Shown here: positions 25,345 to 42,205 of the stretch, in pieces
How the letters are laid out: each line of letters begins with the position of its first letter
Numbering within the stretch: position 1 is the stretch's first letter
NCBI GenBank assembly: GCA_000697475.1
Contig: JNEU01001098.1
Span: forward strand, 62,001 to 126,000
DNA: 64,000 nt
Reading direction: 5' to 3'
Origin: Lichtheimia corymbifera B2541
Lineage: Eukaryota; Mucoromycota; Mucoromycetes; Mucorales; Lichtheimiaceae
Notes under the pieces: generated by a model
Told to the model about the DNA's origin: nothing
Database searches by the model: none
Seen by the model: only the letters and a program-made list of their open reading frames with translations
Program-made: the position numbers and the translations under genes

Positions 25345-25822
25345 CTACAAATGCCTACGAAGCTTTGCCATGTGTGTATGTTCGATATGGTACTTTAGAC
25401 CATTCAAGTTTTTATATCGTTTCCTACACAATCCAAATGCACAATGATACGGCTTTTTGGCATGATGCTCCGAATCATTTTCCAGGTGATCATTACAGTG
25501 ACCATGAGCCTTATGATACTTCAAGCCATTGGCATTCTTGTATGCTTTTCCACAACCACGCACTTGGCACTTGTAGGGGCGTTCAGATGGATCTATATAA
25601 AAGTTTCATTTAGCTATATAATCAAAGAAAACCTCTATCTTTGCTCACCTTCTGCACATGCATCTGCAGCAAGCAACGCATGGTTGACGCGCATAAGCCA
25701 GTCTAAATTGCTGTTGTTGCTAGGGTCAAGCCAAAGGGGTTGCTGTTGTGGGGACATGGGGGAAGTGGGTGTTCGAAGTTCATCCTCGCTCACGCTACTA
25801 CTACTGCTGCTGCTGCTCTCGA

Positions 25823-25858
<36 letters not shown>

Positions 25859-26365
25859 ATTCATTGACCAGATCCAACTCATCTTGTTGTGACACAGGAG
25901 GAGGAGGAAATGCTGCTGCTGCAAAAAAGGTGTTGATTGGATCAATCGTGGTTGTCAAATCATTGCTGCTGCATAGCATATCCAATGCAAGATTATCCAA
26001 CATGGTACCACCCTGATTCGATGTTGTTGTGGATGGAGCAGTTGCTGCCTCGATGGCTGTATTAGGTGTTGTTGTTGTTGTCTCTTCCAACTCACTAGTA
26101 CAGCATGCATGATGCTCTTCATAATGATGTAGTAAATCGTGCAGGTCAGGTAAATGTTGGCCGCAACATACAAAGTCGCGACAAAACGAAGTTTCCAGCT
26201 CCTGCAAACGATCATCCACCGCAACACCGTCACCAACACCACTATTACTACTGCAACATGATGATGTCAATATACCCTGTCAATGTTGTATTCATGATCA
26301 GCTTTTCATTACCCCATCATCATGCCACCTGCTATCGACATCCATTGTTGCTCCAAAACCGACAT
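25345..26365 (-). CDS. Sfp1-like C2H2 zinc-finger transcription factor
   Basis: Three exons (26365-26313, 26250-25649, 25592-25345) give 300 residues. The C-terminus has two closely similar fingers with the NGLKYH core typical of Sfp1 and JAZF1 proteins (RGCGKAYKNANGLKYHKAHG and LCRKRYKNLNGLKYHIEHTH). Near residue 40 lies the third element of fungal Sfp1 proteins, a C-x-x-x-x-C-C-G-x-x-L-P-x-L-x-D-L-L-x-H-x-E-x-x-H pattern (FVCCGQHLPDLHDLLHHYEE). In yeast Sfp1 promotes ribosomal protein and ribosome-biogenesis gene expression downstream of TOR; a similar role is inferred. The middle is low complexity with Asn and Ser runs. The first intron must end at TTGCAG (26251) rather than the nearer ACAG to keep frame. 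Confidence 0.85.
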
Positions 26366-29857
<3,492 letters not shown>

Positions 29858-31623
29858 ACTTGACATTACCCGACAAATCAAAGGCATCTTTTTTTTTCCT
29901 TTTCATCACCCATTACAACATCGTCATGCAACATTCCAACATTTTCTCTCTCTCTCTTTCTTGTATTAAACTGAACATATAAAAGTCGCCTTCAAGTAGA
30001 GCTTCATGATAATGATAAAAGCAATTAAAGCTATTCCATGTACACATATAACGTAATATTCTTATGCATGAATTTGGATTACTGTGATAAGGAGGAAAGA
30101 ATTTCCGGTAGTCACCTGACAACAAACGCGTAAAAGGATCGACTCCTAGTGAGTGTAATGCTTTGATGCAAGATGATGCGCTAAGTTCACCTTGCTTTCT
30201 CTGTGGTCTGCTGGTTTTAGTGCTGTTTACCCCTGAGAAAAATGTGGTACCGGGAATCGTAAGCCTATTAGATACGTAATGTATGCGGGTCCAATCCCGA
30301 TGTTGCACAAGTCTAGTGGCTCTCGTTCTTTCTATTCACAAGGTTTGCAGAATATGACAAGCTGTGCATCTCTTGTATATCAAAAGTAAGATGGGATAGA
30401 TGATATAAGCAAAGCAACCAGCCACAGTAATAGCATCCTCTCCTTATAAACTAAAATAGGATGTACAAAGTAAATCAAAGGACGCATCCTCTCTATCTCT
30501 CTCGGCGATGTTTGATGTTTACAGAAATAAAGCTTTAAGCCATGCAGGTGGAGGTGAAGGAGCACTATCGTATGAACACACATTATGCAACATGGGGGTG
30601 GCAAATTTATATATGCTTTGGATTAGTTTAAATACAAGGATAATCGCTAATGTGATGATGATGCTATTCACTTGAGTCGTAGTAGAAGATATTTCTATTT
30701 CTTGTTTATCAGCATTATGCTGTTGTACAACAATGCTGTGTGCGTGTGTGTGTGTGGACGGACCCGCATCTCAGATCATGCATCGGGTTTTATCTCTGTG
30801 CGTCCAAAGGAACGACCATCGTTATTGCTATGTGAAATGAGCTGTTTGATGCATGTAAACTCCCCATTGGATGGGGGAAGAAGAGAACAAGCGATGATAG
30901 GACTATTATGCGTTATTGTTTTCTTTATACGCGATTCAAATAGGAGGAGATATTAAGAAGGGGGAAAGAGAGAATGTATATTGGAACGAGACAGGAAGCG
31001 AATCTCGCCCTAATGTTCGGTTGTGATAACCAACCAAGGAAAGTGGCGATGGGTTATGTTGTTGCTGACGGCGTCATTTGTAGAACAGGGGCTATTAGTT
31101 TGTACATAGAGGCAAGTATATACTTAGGGGAATCAGGGATCCATCAGCAAGGGGCGGGGAGAGAGAGCCATGATGATCACGTAGCATTACAGCCACTATT
31201 AGCAAAGGATGATGATGAGAGAGGTGAAGTGAGGGGGGAGAAAGAAAAGGTTGCATTGGAAACGCCTCAACCATCATCATCATCATGGTGACAAGAAGAG
31301 CTAAATTTACGAGACCCGCGTGGGTAATGATGACCTGCTGCTGTTGCAGCAAACTTGTCTTTTACTCGCATACCCGCTAGTTTTCTCTCTTCCACTCTCT
31401 TCTTTCACTCTCTCTCTTCTCTCACGCTTCAGTCCATTGGTGGTCTCGACATTGGTCATTTTCACCTCTCTTGTTCCACTGATTCGTACTTGTTCCTTTC
31501 TCCTTCCATCTCACACACTTGCGATTCTTGGGGTTGTACACGTACTCACATACACACATACACACACACTCTCTTTCTCTCTCTTTCTTTTGCTCTCTCT
31601 TTTTGCTCGTTATCATTGTCAAT
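29858..31623. other. Intergenic region, 3' flank of HSP60 and long leader of the WOPR gene
   Basis: There is no supported gene in 1.77 kb. The last 250 bases before the WOPR start (31370-31620) are almost pure pyrimidine on the plus strand, with CTCTCT and CACACA runs. This resembles the long leaders of fungal master regulators. Frames of 60-130 codons exist on both strands but are low complexity and lack splice logic. Confidence 0.45.
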
Positions 31624-33788
31624 ATGCTCGTGACCGAAACGTTTCATGGATACATTGAAACCACGCAAGATGTATTACTTATATTTGAAGGATGTCGTCG
31701 AGGATTGCTTCCAAGGATATGCAGACGACTGCAGGAAAAGGAGCGTAAAATGGTACAATCTGGATCTGTTTTTGTATTTGATGAACGCGAATCAGGCAAG
31801 CAAGCAAGCAAACACATCCCCACATCATCATGACGATATTAATAATCATGCATTAGGCATCAAGCGTTGGACGGATGGTCTTGTATGGAGCCCTTCAAGA
31901 ATTCTCGGCAACTTTTTAATCTATCGTGAGCTTGATAAACGCGCTAGTGGCAGTGGCAAACGAGGATCCATCTCAGCATCGAACAGCAGCAACAACAGCA
32001 ATGGCAATGGCAATGATGCACGACAACGTAGCTTTAGCGCTGATCATGGTACAACAACATCATCCACCGTAGCTGCAGCTGGTGGTGTAATGTCAATTGA
32101 CCGTAATCGAGAACGACAACTGGTGGGAAGTCTATCGGATTCATACAAGTTTCGTAAAGATGGCCTTATCAAAAAGACAATGTCTATCGTTGTGAATGGT
32201 GTTTCTCAGCATTTGATATCCTATTATCATCCACAAGATGTCCTCAACAATCGACTTCGCACTCCTTCCTCTGTACCTGAGCTTGCAAGTTTGGAAATCT
32301 CTCCCGAATTACTCGTCAGGCAGAACTTTAGAATCCCACCAATGATTGAGCCTACTTTTGATCATCCTGGAGAAGCCACAGGAGCTATCCCTATGCCAGA
32401 TGGCAGTAATGGCGCTGCAAGTGGTGGTGGTGGTGGAACAGTGGTAGCAGCAGCAGCAGCAGCAGCAATGTCCGCATTTGGTGGTAGGTAGTCATTCTGA
32501 GACACTTTTGCATGTTCATGTGGCTCATTTTATCTGTGCTTTAGATCGTCGTACTCCACAACATCCTCCTCCTTTACGTAGCATGTCGATGGGATCATTA
32601 AGAGGGCACGATCCATATACCAATGGTAGTCTCGCTTCACCCAATGCCATGTTCAACTATCAGCAACGCATGAGCATAGATGAGGAAGGGGCAACAACAG
32701 CACAGCAACGGGAATCTCCACCGACAACGATCGGGCCATATGGTACTCAGCCAATGATGTATGGAGCAGCAGCTGCCTATACCACATCCGCAATCCCATC
32801 TCCTTCCTCACCTGACACACCATTAGTGTCTCCTGCACGACCCTCCTTTCATCATCATCAACATCAACAACAACAACAATATCAGCGTCAATACTCATTC
32901 TCATCCACACAATCATCACTCTCCAGGGTTGATCCAAGGGGATACGACATGTTATCTTACCCATCAGCGGCAGATCGTCAACAAGGCGATCATCAGCATC
33001 CACATCATCGATCATCGATTCATTATCAACAACAACAACAGCAACAGCAAGGTTCAATGGCATCGATGATGTCTGCTGCAGAAGTGGGTTTTTTTAATGG
33101 GCAACAATTACAGGAACAACAAAATGGAGTATCGGATGAGCATGGCTCGGATCATAGCAAAGGAGCGAACATTGGGCAATTGCTGAATCCTGTGCATCCT
33201 CTGAATAACACAACAACAGCATCCACTTCTTCGACCGCTACAGCTCCTCCTCCTCCTCCTTCACATCCACCTTTCCAACCTGAATCACCACATCCTTCAC
33301 ACAACCATGAGCAGCCGCAACAGCAATTGCTACAACAGCAACAACCTTCAACTTCATATGCTGGTTACAATCCTACTTCATTAGTATCGGCTGTCACAAC
33401 TACATCCTCATCCGCTTCATCATCCACATCCACACCTTCCTCGTCCATCACATCCACCCATCGTTATGATAATGGCAAGTCTGTTACTGCTACTACTACT
33501 ACCACCACTACTACAAGCAATGACGAGAGGCAACAACAACAACAACAACAACAACAACAACTCCATGGCGATGATAATGATAGCGTAAATGCAGGTGGCG
33601 GTGGAGGAGGTAGTGGTGGATTTAGCAACGGTGTCGGTTTCTATCGCGACGGGATGTTGACCAACACGTACAATGCAATGCATTATGCACCCCCACCTTT
33701 CCAAAATGGGCTTGTCAACCCCTTTACAGGCCATCATGATGATTGCAACGTAGATCAAGATTTAACGGATCCATTGATGTTAAAGTAG
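31624..33788 (+). CDS. WOPR-domain transcriptional regulator (Gti1/Pac2/Wor1 family)
   Basis: WOPR proteins are fungal DNA-binding regulators of morphology and development. Exons 31624-31795, 31857-32483 and 32545-33788 give 680 residues. The first WOPR half is residues 4-80 (TFHGYIETTQDVLLIFEGCR, SGSVFVFDERESGIKRWTDG, SPSRILGNFLIYREL). A disordered insert of about 60 residues follows, then the second half (YKFRKDGLIKKTMSI, QHLISYYHPQDVLNN). The C-terminal 420 residues are Gln-, His-, Ser- and Pro-rich. The first intron (31796-31856) has no GT anywhere near its start. CAG|GCAAGC to TTAG is the only join that keeps ESGIKRWTDG intact. A frame read through without splicing loses the start of the domain. 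Confidence 0.93.
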
Positions 33789-33828
33789 TCTTTGCTTTCC
33801 CCATTTTTATAATCCCTGAAAAAGAAAA

Positions 33829-33869
33829 CAACACACACACGTACACGTACACACACACACACACACACG
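33829..33869. repeat. (CA)n microsatellite in the 3' UTR of the WOPR gene
   Basis: An imperfect run of CA dinucleotides interrupted by CGTA, about 40 bp after the stop codon. This is seen directly. Confidence 0.85.
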
Positions 33870-34839
33870 CACACTGTTTTCCCTACCCCTCCAAAACTCA
33901 TGTCTATAGTTTGCTCACTTTTTGTTTGCTTTGTTTGTTGATTTTCCCTCTGTATACAACTCTATTTCCTGTGTCTTTTATATATATACATGCTCATGAG
34001 TGTTTACAATGTTGTATGTCTCACGCTGACTGTGCATAGACAAGGAGGGGGGTAGGGTGCATATACTTGCTTCAGATGCTTGTTACACGTGCATATTCAA
34101 ATCTTCTCAAATTCCACATTGGCCAATCATGTGGTTGTCAACAACTGCATGATCATGTCGCATGTGGTGTTATGCATGATCAGGTGCACATGATGTATGC
34201 CTACTCGCCAGATTTAGTAAATGGCGTCAATCGAGGCTGATGTAGTAGACGGCAAAAGCTAGGTATGACATCTACATACAAAGATCTAGGCATTGAACAC
34301 GTCAATTATGCCCTGATAATATATAGGGGAATCGAGTCTTTCAAAGGTCCAGCCCCTCCACCTGCTTCTTCAATAACAATGATCCATCATTCAATCTATG
34401 AGAGCTACTACTATTAGACATCATGTCATCTACTACGGACAGCGTGGCTTGATTTGCGAGACGCACTAGAAGGTAAAAAGTGATTTTATCACGTGCATCG
34501 GCGTGTGATTGGAAAAGAAAAAAAAAGGGATCTAAAACGCCATAACAACTAATCACATTCATGCACGAGAGGGGTGTTGTTGAAATGTGTCCAGTCCTAC
34601 ATAAGATGTTGTAGCCCCGAGGCATCGGTGCTTTAAGCACACTGCAGATAAGCTACTACCATGTACCTTCATGCGGCAATTGACTTTTAAAAACCTGGGA
34701 TTTTTTTTTCATGGTGCACCCATCCATAGCTAGGTCAATCCTTCATTTGGGCGGGAAACCAATCATATCTTCGGACTCTATGGCGTTCATTGTCTAGTGC
34801 ATTATGACTGGAGGTGAGCTATAAAAGTCTACCTGTCAA

Positions 34840-34893
34840 CAACAAACAACAACAACAACAAAAAATGTCAAACCAATAAAGCCATTGCGGCAA

Positions 34894-34928
<35 letters not shown>

Positions 34929-34929
34929 T
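34840..34929. repeat. Triplet repeat tracts (CAA)n, (CAG)n, (TAG)n
   Basis: Three adjoining triplet tracts: AACAACAACAAC near 34842-34860, seven or so CAG units near 34893-34913, and five TAG units to 34928. They are non-coding here, but the same triplets make the Gln and Ser runs of the window's regulators. Confidence 0.85.
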
Positions 34930-35214
34930 TATACATAAACGCTGTTACACATCTGTTCATAGCTAGTTTATCATGTTCCTCTTTTTCTTTTTCTTTTTTT
35001 GATCCGACACTCTATGTCATAAAAGCAAATGCACCGTGTAGTTCCCAGGCGACGGGCGGTTAAATGGGGGTTTAATCATAACCAAGCAACTGCAAGCGAT
35101 CGGTGTGTGTCTTTTTATAGTCTTTTATCCCGCTTTTTCCTCCACGATTACTTATATCTTCCCGCTTTTCTTTGTTATCTTATCTCTCTTTTCTTTTTTA
35201 TTAAGGCTCGTCGT

Positions 35215-37773
35215 ATGCAAGCAGCCTACATCGACAACCCACCTCCGCGTTATATTGACCAGGCGAGAGCCTTTGGCCAACACTTTGGTGGTCATGTCCG
35301 ATCTTACTTTGGAGGGATGCTGCCAATCATGACATGGTTGCCCCATTACAACGTCAATTGGCTTATTAGCGATCTCATTTGTGCTATCACTGTGGGAACG
35401 GTTGTGGTGCCTCAGTCTATGGCTTATGGTATGTGTATTGTCAAGGGTGGGGGGGGGTTTGGTTATTGGGGTGGGAACTATGCATGTCACTTTTTGCTTG
35501 ACAGGCTTCAGCTGACCCTGCTTTTGCAATCTCTTTTGTTAATTGTATGTGACACAAAAAAGCCAAAATTGCAGAACTACCACCACAATATGGCCTATAT
35601 TCTAGCTTTGTGGGAGTCGTTATCTACCCATTTCTTGGCACATCAAAAGACGTTAGTCTCGGTAAGTGTCTCTCAGCCAAGTACAGATGGACTTTATATT
35701 GACGTGGGATGATATAGGCACCTCTGCTATCATGTCGTTGCTCGTGGGACAGATTTGGGTTAGCATCAAGTCTATGCCAGAATTTGAATCAGGTGTATGG
35801 ACACAACATCAATATGCAGTAACCATGGCACTCTTTGCTGGTATCGTCGCGCTTGGATTATCGATTTTACGCCTCGGCATTCTATTCGACTTTATATGCG
35901 AACCAGCCATTGCAGGATTCATGGCAGGCAGTGGCTTGACCATTGTCATCAACCAATTCTCCAAAATATTCGGCGTTCCCGATATCAACACCAGCGAAGC
36001 ACCCTATCTCGTCTTTGGTAAAACATTGATTCATCTCAACCAGAGCGGTGTGGATGCAGCATTTGGGATCCTTTCACTCGTATGGCTCTATGGCATCAGA
36101 TATCTCTCGCAGTATCTTTCACATCGATATCCGCAATACGCTCGGGTGATATTCTACTTTAATATTTCGCGCAGTGTCATCCTCATTGTATTCACAACCT
36201 TTTTATCGTGGCTCATTATTCATTTCGGATATGGCGACGCTGATGATACCCCTTTTGCCATTCTTGGATCGGTACCCTCCGGCTTTCAAATGATGGGTGT
36301 TCCCAAAGTCGATCGTTCTTTGCTGGCTACCATTGCAACCAACATTCCTAGCGTCGTCACTTTGTTGATCATGGAACATTGTGCTATTGCCACTATTCTA
36401 GGCAAGGCATCCGACTATCGGAGTAAGTGGGAATGGTGTGTGTGGTCAATGAGATGTTCTTTAACCCCATCTTCATTTTAGTCAATGTGAACCAAGAGAT
36501 TATGGCTAATGGATTGGCCAATATTTTCGGCTCCTTTTTTTCTTCATACCCTGTTACTGGCAGCTTTTCGCGCTCGGCAGTATCCTCCAAATCAGGTGCC
36601 AAAACTCCCATGTTGAATGTGGTCGTCGCTATTATTGTGGTGCTAGCATTATACGTGTTCACGCCTGCATTCCAGTATATCATCACAGCAAGTTTGGCAG
36701 CTGTCATCATTCATGCGGTCACTGATTTGATTGTGGGTCCCTCGGTTTGGTACAAGTATTGGCGTTTACATCCATCCGAGCTCATTATCTTTGCAGCAGC
36801 GTACATCATTTCATTGTTTACACGTCTCGATATCAGTGTCTACGTGCCTGTGGCTCTATCATTGATTGTTCAGCTATATCGTTCAGCACGACCCAGCTAT
36901 GCTATCATGGGGAAATTGATACCACCATCAACCACATCAACAATTCAGGAACCATTTTTTTGCTCATTTTCTCATCCCACCATGGGCCAGCATGTACAAC
37001 CTATTGGTCAAGGGGTAGTGTGCTTCCAGCCTCATGACAACCTTGTATTCGAGAATGCAAAATACGTGTTTGGCAAACTACTCGAAATTGTAGAAAACCA
37101 AAGCGAGGTATTGAAGGCAGTGATTCTTGACTTGTCAAGCGTACATCAAATGGATTATACGGCTATGGAGGAACTCAAATCGGTGGCCATCGCTGCATTA
37201 CGCCATAGCAACAGTCAGCATGTACGATGGTATTTTGTTGTCAATGATTCGTTAGCCGTTCGCAAATGCCTCTTGGTGGCCGGATTTGGTACACAGCGAC
37301 CTAAACGTGGTGGTCTATTTCATTCGGATTGGAGTGATCGGTCTGGCAGTAAACTCGTATTGCAACACCATGAACAGCAACATGATGTGGATGAAAAAGA
37401 GCAACCCCATAACCATGAACGTCGCGAATCAAAACATCAGCATGGTGAAATCATAATGATGGAACGCTATGGTGCAGCAGCAGCAGAAGCACCCTCCGTT
37501 GACGATAGCGTTGGCATGGATACCACCACATCGACCGGTCATTTCCAAGGAAAATATGTGTCTCCAGAGGATCACGTGGATTGGGATACCATTCAATGCA
37601 TCCGTGATGTGTATCCCTACTTTTTTCCTTCTCTGCAAGTTGCTGCCATGGCTGCTGTTGAAGCCCCTCTTCCTGACGATATCCTAGGTGTACCTTCATC
37701 ATCATCATCATCCACAGACACAAATGCAGCCGCGACAACTCCATCCGATAATGACGTGACCAAAGCGGTGTAG
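35215..37773 (+). CDS. SulP (SLC26) sulfate/anion transporter with STAS domain
   Basis: Exons 35215-35428, 35563-35661, 35718-36422 and 36482-37773 give 769 residues. This is a plasma-membrane sulfate permease of the Sul1/Cys-14 type. The SulP signature is split by introns 1 and 2 (GTVVVPQSMAYAKIAELPPQ, then YGLYSSFVGVVIYPFLGTSK). Ten or more hydrophobic segments follow, with the conserved block NIFGSFFSSYPVTGSFSRSA. The C-terminal STAS domain (ILDLSSVHQMDYTAMEELKS) is followed by a His/Gln/Ser-rich disordered tail. Intron 1 (134 nt) ends in the unusual acceptor AAAAAAG; only that acceptor restores AYAKIAELPP. An in-frame ATG at 35029 would add 62 hydrophobic and basic residues and is considered unlikely. 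Confidence 0.94.
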
Positions 37774-37984
37774 TAATTGTACATAAGCTCTTTCGAACAC
37801 CTCACTCCCTTGGTTGTTTTATATATATATTGTATTACTTTTCTTACTATTTAGTATTCTCTTGATCGTTTTATATTCCTGGCATTCCCCCCAACATTCA
37901 TTAAGCACTTTTTTGTTTGTACACGATGAAATATATAGATATACACTTTTTTTTGATTGATTGGAGAACAAAAGAGAAACCTTT

Positions 37985-39862
<1,878 letters not shown>

Positions 39863-40183
39863 GTCAAATGTGTGTGTGTGTTTTAGAAGGGAGAAAGAGG
39901 GATAAAGGAAATCCTGCTGCTGTGAAAATATTTTTTACTCTTTCGGGAATTCGACTTTTTTTGCATGTTCATCCAAGCACACCCCGTACATCCGCGCGCG
40001 TGCGCGACAATACGCATTGTAGCCTTAAATATAAAGTGAACGATTGATTATCTTTTGGGATATTTACAAATCACATCAAAGCCCCACATGGTGGGAGGAG
40101 GGAGAAAAGGGATCACAACGGGATATGGATGGAATAAGTAATGGGGTAGAAAAAAAAAGGAGGAAAACGTAGAGTTGGGTATA
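39863..40183. other. Intergenic: MetAP2 promoter and 3' flank of the Ssh4-like gene
   Basis: About 320 bp in which the promoter of MetAP2 (read leftward) abuts the 3' end of the Ssh4-like gene. It includes a CGCGCG-containing patch near 39993-40005. No other feature was recognised. Confidence 0.4.
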
Positions 40184-41924
40184 TCATGAATGATGGTGAC
40201 GACGGCTATGGTTGTTGTTGTTACCAAGGAAACTATCATTACTACTGCTGCTTGTACTGCTTGCAGAGACATTGTCTTCGGTATCAGTGCCACTATCATA
40301 ACGAGCTGCGGCGGCTAATGCAGGAGGAATCATGGCTGGAGAACGTGGAAAAGTTGAATACTCGGGTGGTGGATATTGCGGATATCTTGTTGCATTGCCA
40401 TTTCGTGGAATATCAATTTGGATTAAAGGTTGTTCATCATCATCATCATCGTCTTCATCTGAATCGTACGAAGATGGATGTCGATACGTTGCCCGAGTCG
40501 ATGAGGTTGCTGCTGTTGTACCACGTTCCAATAATAAGGATCCAGCTTCTAATCCATACGCAGGTGGAGGGGCCAATGTACCATGCATAGGGGCCAATCC
40601 CCACTTTTTGACATTGGCTTCAACAAAAACAAAGCCTATCGTTTGATGATTCATGTGAGCCTTGGTGTTATATTCTTTTCTTCGCAGCAATCGTATTTAC
40701 CCATTTGTCCCAAGTTGACATGGACTTGGCACGGGCCATTCGCTCCGATAGTCGGAAAGAGATTCCAGCGTAATCCAGTGCATGCATCTTCAAGTCGTCG
40801 ACCATTACGAGTGAAGAAAACGGTGCCTGATCGATGTCTGTATCCAACACCCACCACATCCCCTTCTTGAAATGTGGCTCCATAAGGCTTGCCATAAAAT
40901 GGATTATTGAAATGCTTGTGTCCAGTGTTGCTAAAGTAAGCGACAGAGTGTTTATTCCATCCTAATCCATATGATGAGTGATGTTGTTGCTCTTGGATCA
41001 TGTTGGGTGACATTTACCAGGTAATCTGAAATGAGGATATGGCTTTGTAGCCACGCCAACAGAGATGGTAGTATTTGGAGGTTTTTCATACATCTTTGCC
41101 TATTGAATTTCTATGAGTGTTATGTATGACCTACATCATAACCCTTGAACATACCTCCCAATAATAAACATCCTGATTTCTCGGCAAAGGCAGGTTGGTT
41201 TGTACACATGACTCGCCATTAAAGAACTGGATCTCAGTACGTGCTGATACAAAGCTATTGGATTCCATATCCCACTCAAACTCGAATGCTGAAACACCCT
41301 TTTCTTGAATAGAGACGAATTGTGAGAGCGTAATATCGGTGGGTATACTGTCAGGAGGATATCGTTGTTGGAATACTATGTAACGTGATGACCATTGAGA
41401 CCGAGATCTTGTTGCATGCCCCATGGCTCTTTTTTTACCTTTTGCTTGTTCATAACTAATTCTAGCATCCTCTGATAAACTTGCCAATAGAGCTGGAGTT
41501 TCTTCGATTTCGCTAATGCATTCAGGGTCGTGGGTGCTGCCAAGAAACAATCGATCCCCACCTGCTTTGGTGAAGCATAGTAGGATTACAATGACAAGAA
41601 AAAAGACGACGATGCCGACAAGGAATATCCACGTGTAATTGTCCATAGCCAGTCTCGGACGTCGTTTTAGTATGCCACAGTAAAGAGTGTAGTTGTAGTA
41701 GTAGTCGACAGTGGTTAAATGGTCTCCTGCAATAAAAAACAAGTGCCGATAGGATTATATCTACCCATTGCATGTTTCTGCTGTGTAGCACATTTAGAAC
41801 GGCTGAAAGTGCGGAGCTTCATGTTTTTACCTCTTGTGTAATCACGGTTACCACACCAAATTACAAATAAAGAGATGTATGACCCTGGTATACTATCATG
41901 TTGGTTGAAGTGATATCTCCACAT
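40184..41924 (-). CDS. Ssh4/Ear1-like SPRY-domain adaptor of a Rsp5-type ubiquitin ligase
   Basis: Ssh4 and Ear1 are endosome/vacuole membrane proteins that recruit the Rsp5 ligase to cargo for multivesicular-body sorting. This product has a short N-terminal region, one strong membrane segment (WIFLVGIVVFFLVIVILLCF), a linker and a SPRY/B30.2 domain (VYYWEAKMYEKPPNTTISVG, GDVVGVGYRHRSGTVFFTRN). The C-terminal tail holds the ligase-binding PPxY motif (PPPEYS) and acidic and Ser-rich stretches. Five exons start at ATG 41924-41922 and stop at TGA 40186-40184. The first exon is joined by a GTAAAA donor to GCAG before GDHLTTVDYY. An internal ATG (MDNYTW) just before the membrane segment is an alternative start. 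Confidence 0.88.
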
Positions 41925-42205
41925 ATCGCTTTTAATATGGGGCTGGAATTATAAGTATAGGACAGCTGGCAAAACAATATCCCATCAGCAGCTCAGGTTG
42001 GGTTTAGAAATGAGGTAATCTTTACTTCCATCATCATCCTTTGCATGAATACACGTCAAAAAGAGTCATTGATAAAATGGCGAATGATTTGTATTAATGA
42101 AGACTATGCAAAAAGGGTTTTAAGACTGACGCTTGACATAGCTATAAAAGTTATTCCAGCAAAGATTAGAAAACAGACAAAAGACCTCTTTTCATCTTTA
42201 GCAGC

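Larger units (their letters stand above)
33789..35214. other. Intergenic region with microsatellites, leader of the sulfate transporter gene
   Basis: There is no supported gene. It holds a (CA)n tract (about 33829-33869), a CAA/CAG/TAG triplet tract (about 34840-34929) and T/C-rich segments (34980-35000 and 35100-35205) leading into the transporter start. The ATG at 35029 is in frame with the transporter but is treated as leader. Confidence 0.45.

Noticed and set aside
30230..30310. tRNA-like T-arm sequence (GCGGGTCCAATCCCG)
   Set aside because: The loop is too short for a T-loop, and no matching D-arm, anticodon arm or acceptor stem could be placed.
35029..35214. N-terminal extension of the sulfate transporter from ATG 35029
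   Set aside because: The added residues are encoded by a pyrimidine-rich leader and have no counterpart in known SulP N-termini; the ATG at 35215 is preferred.
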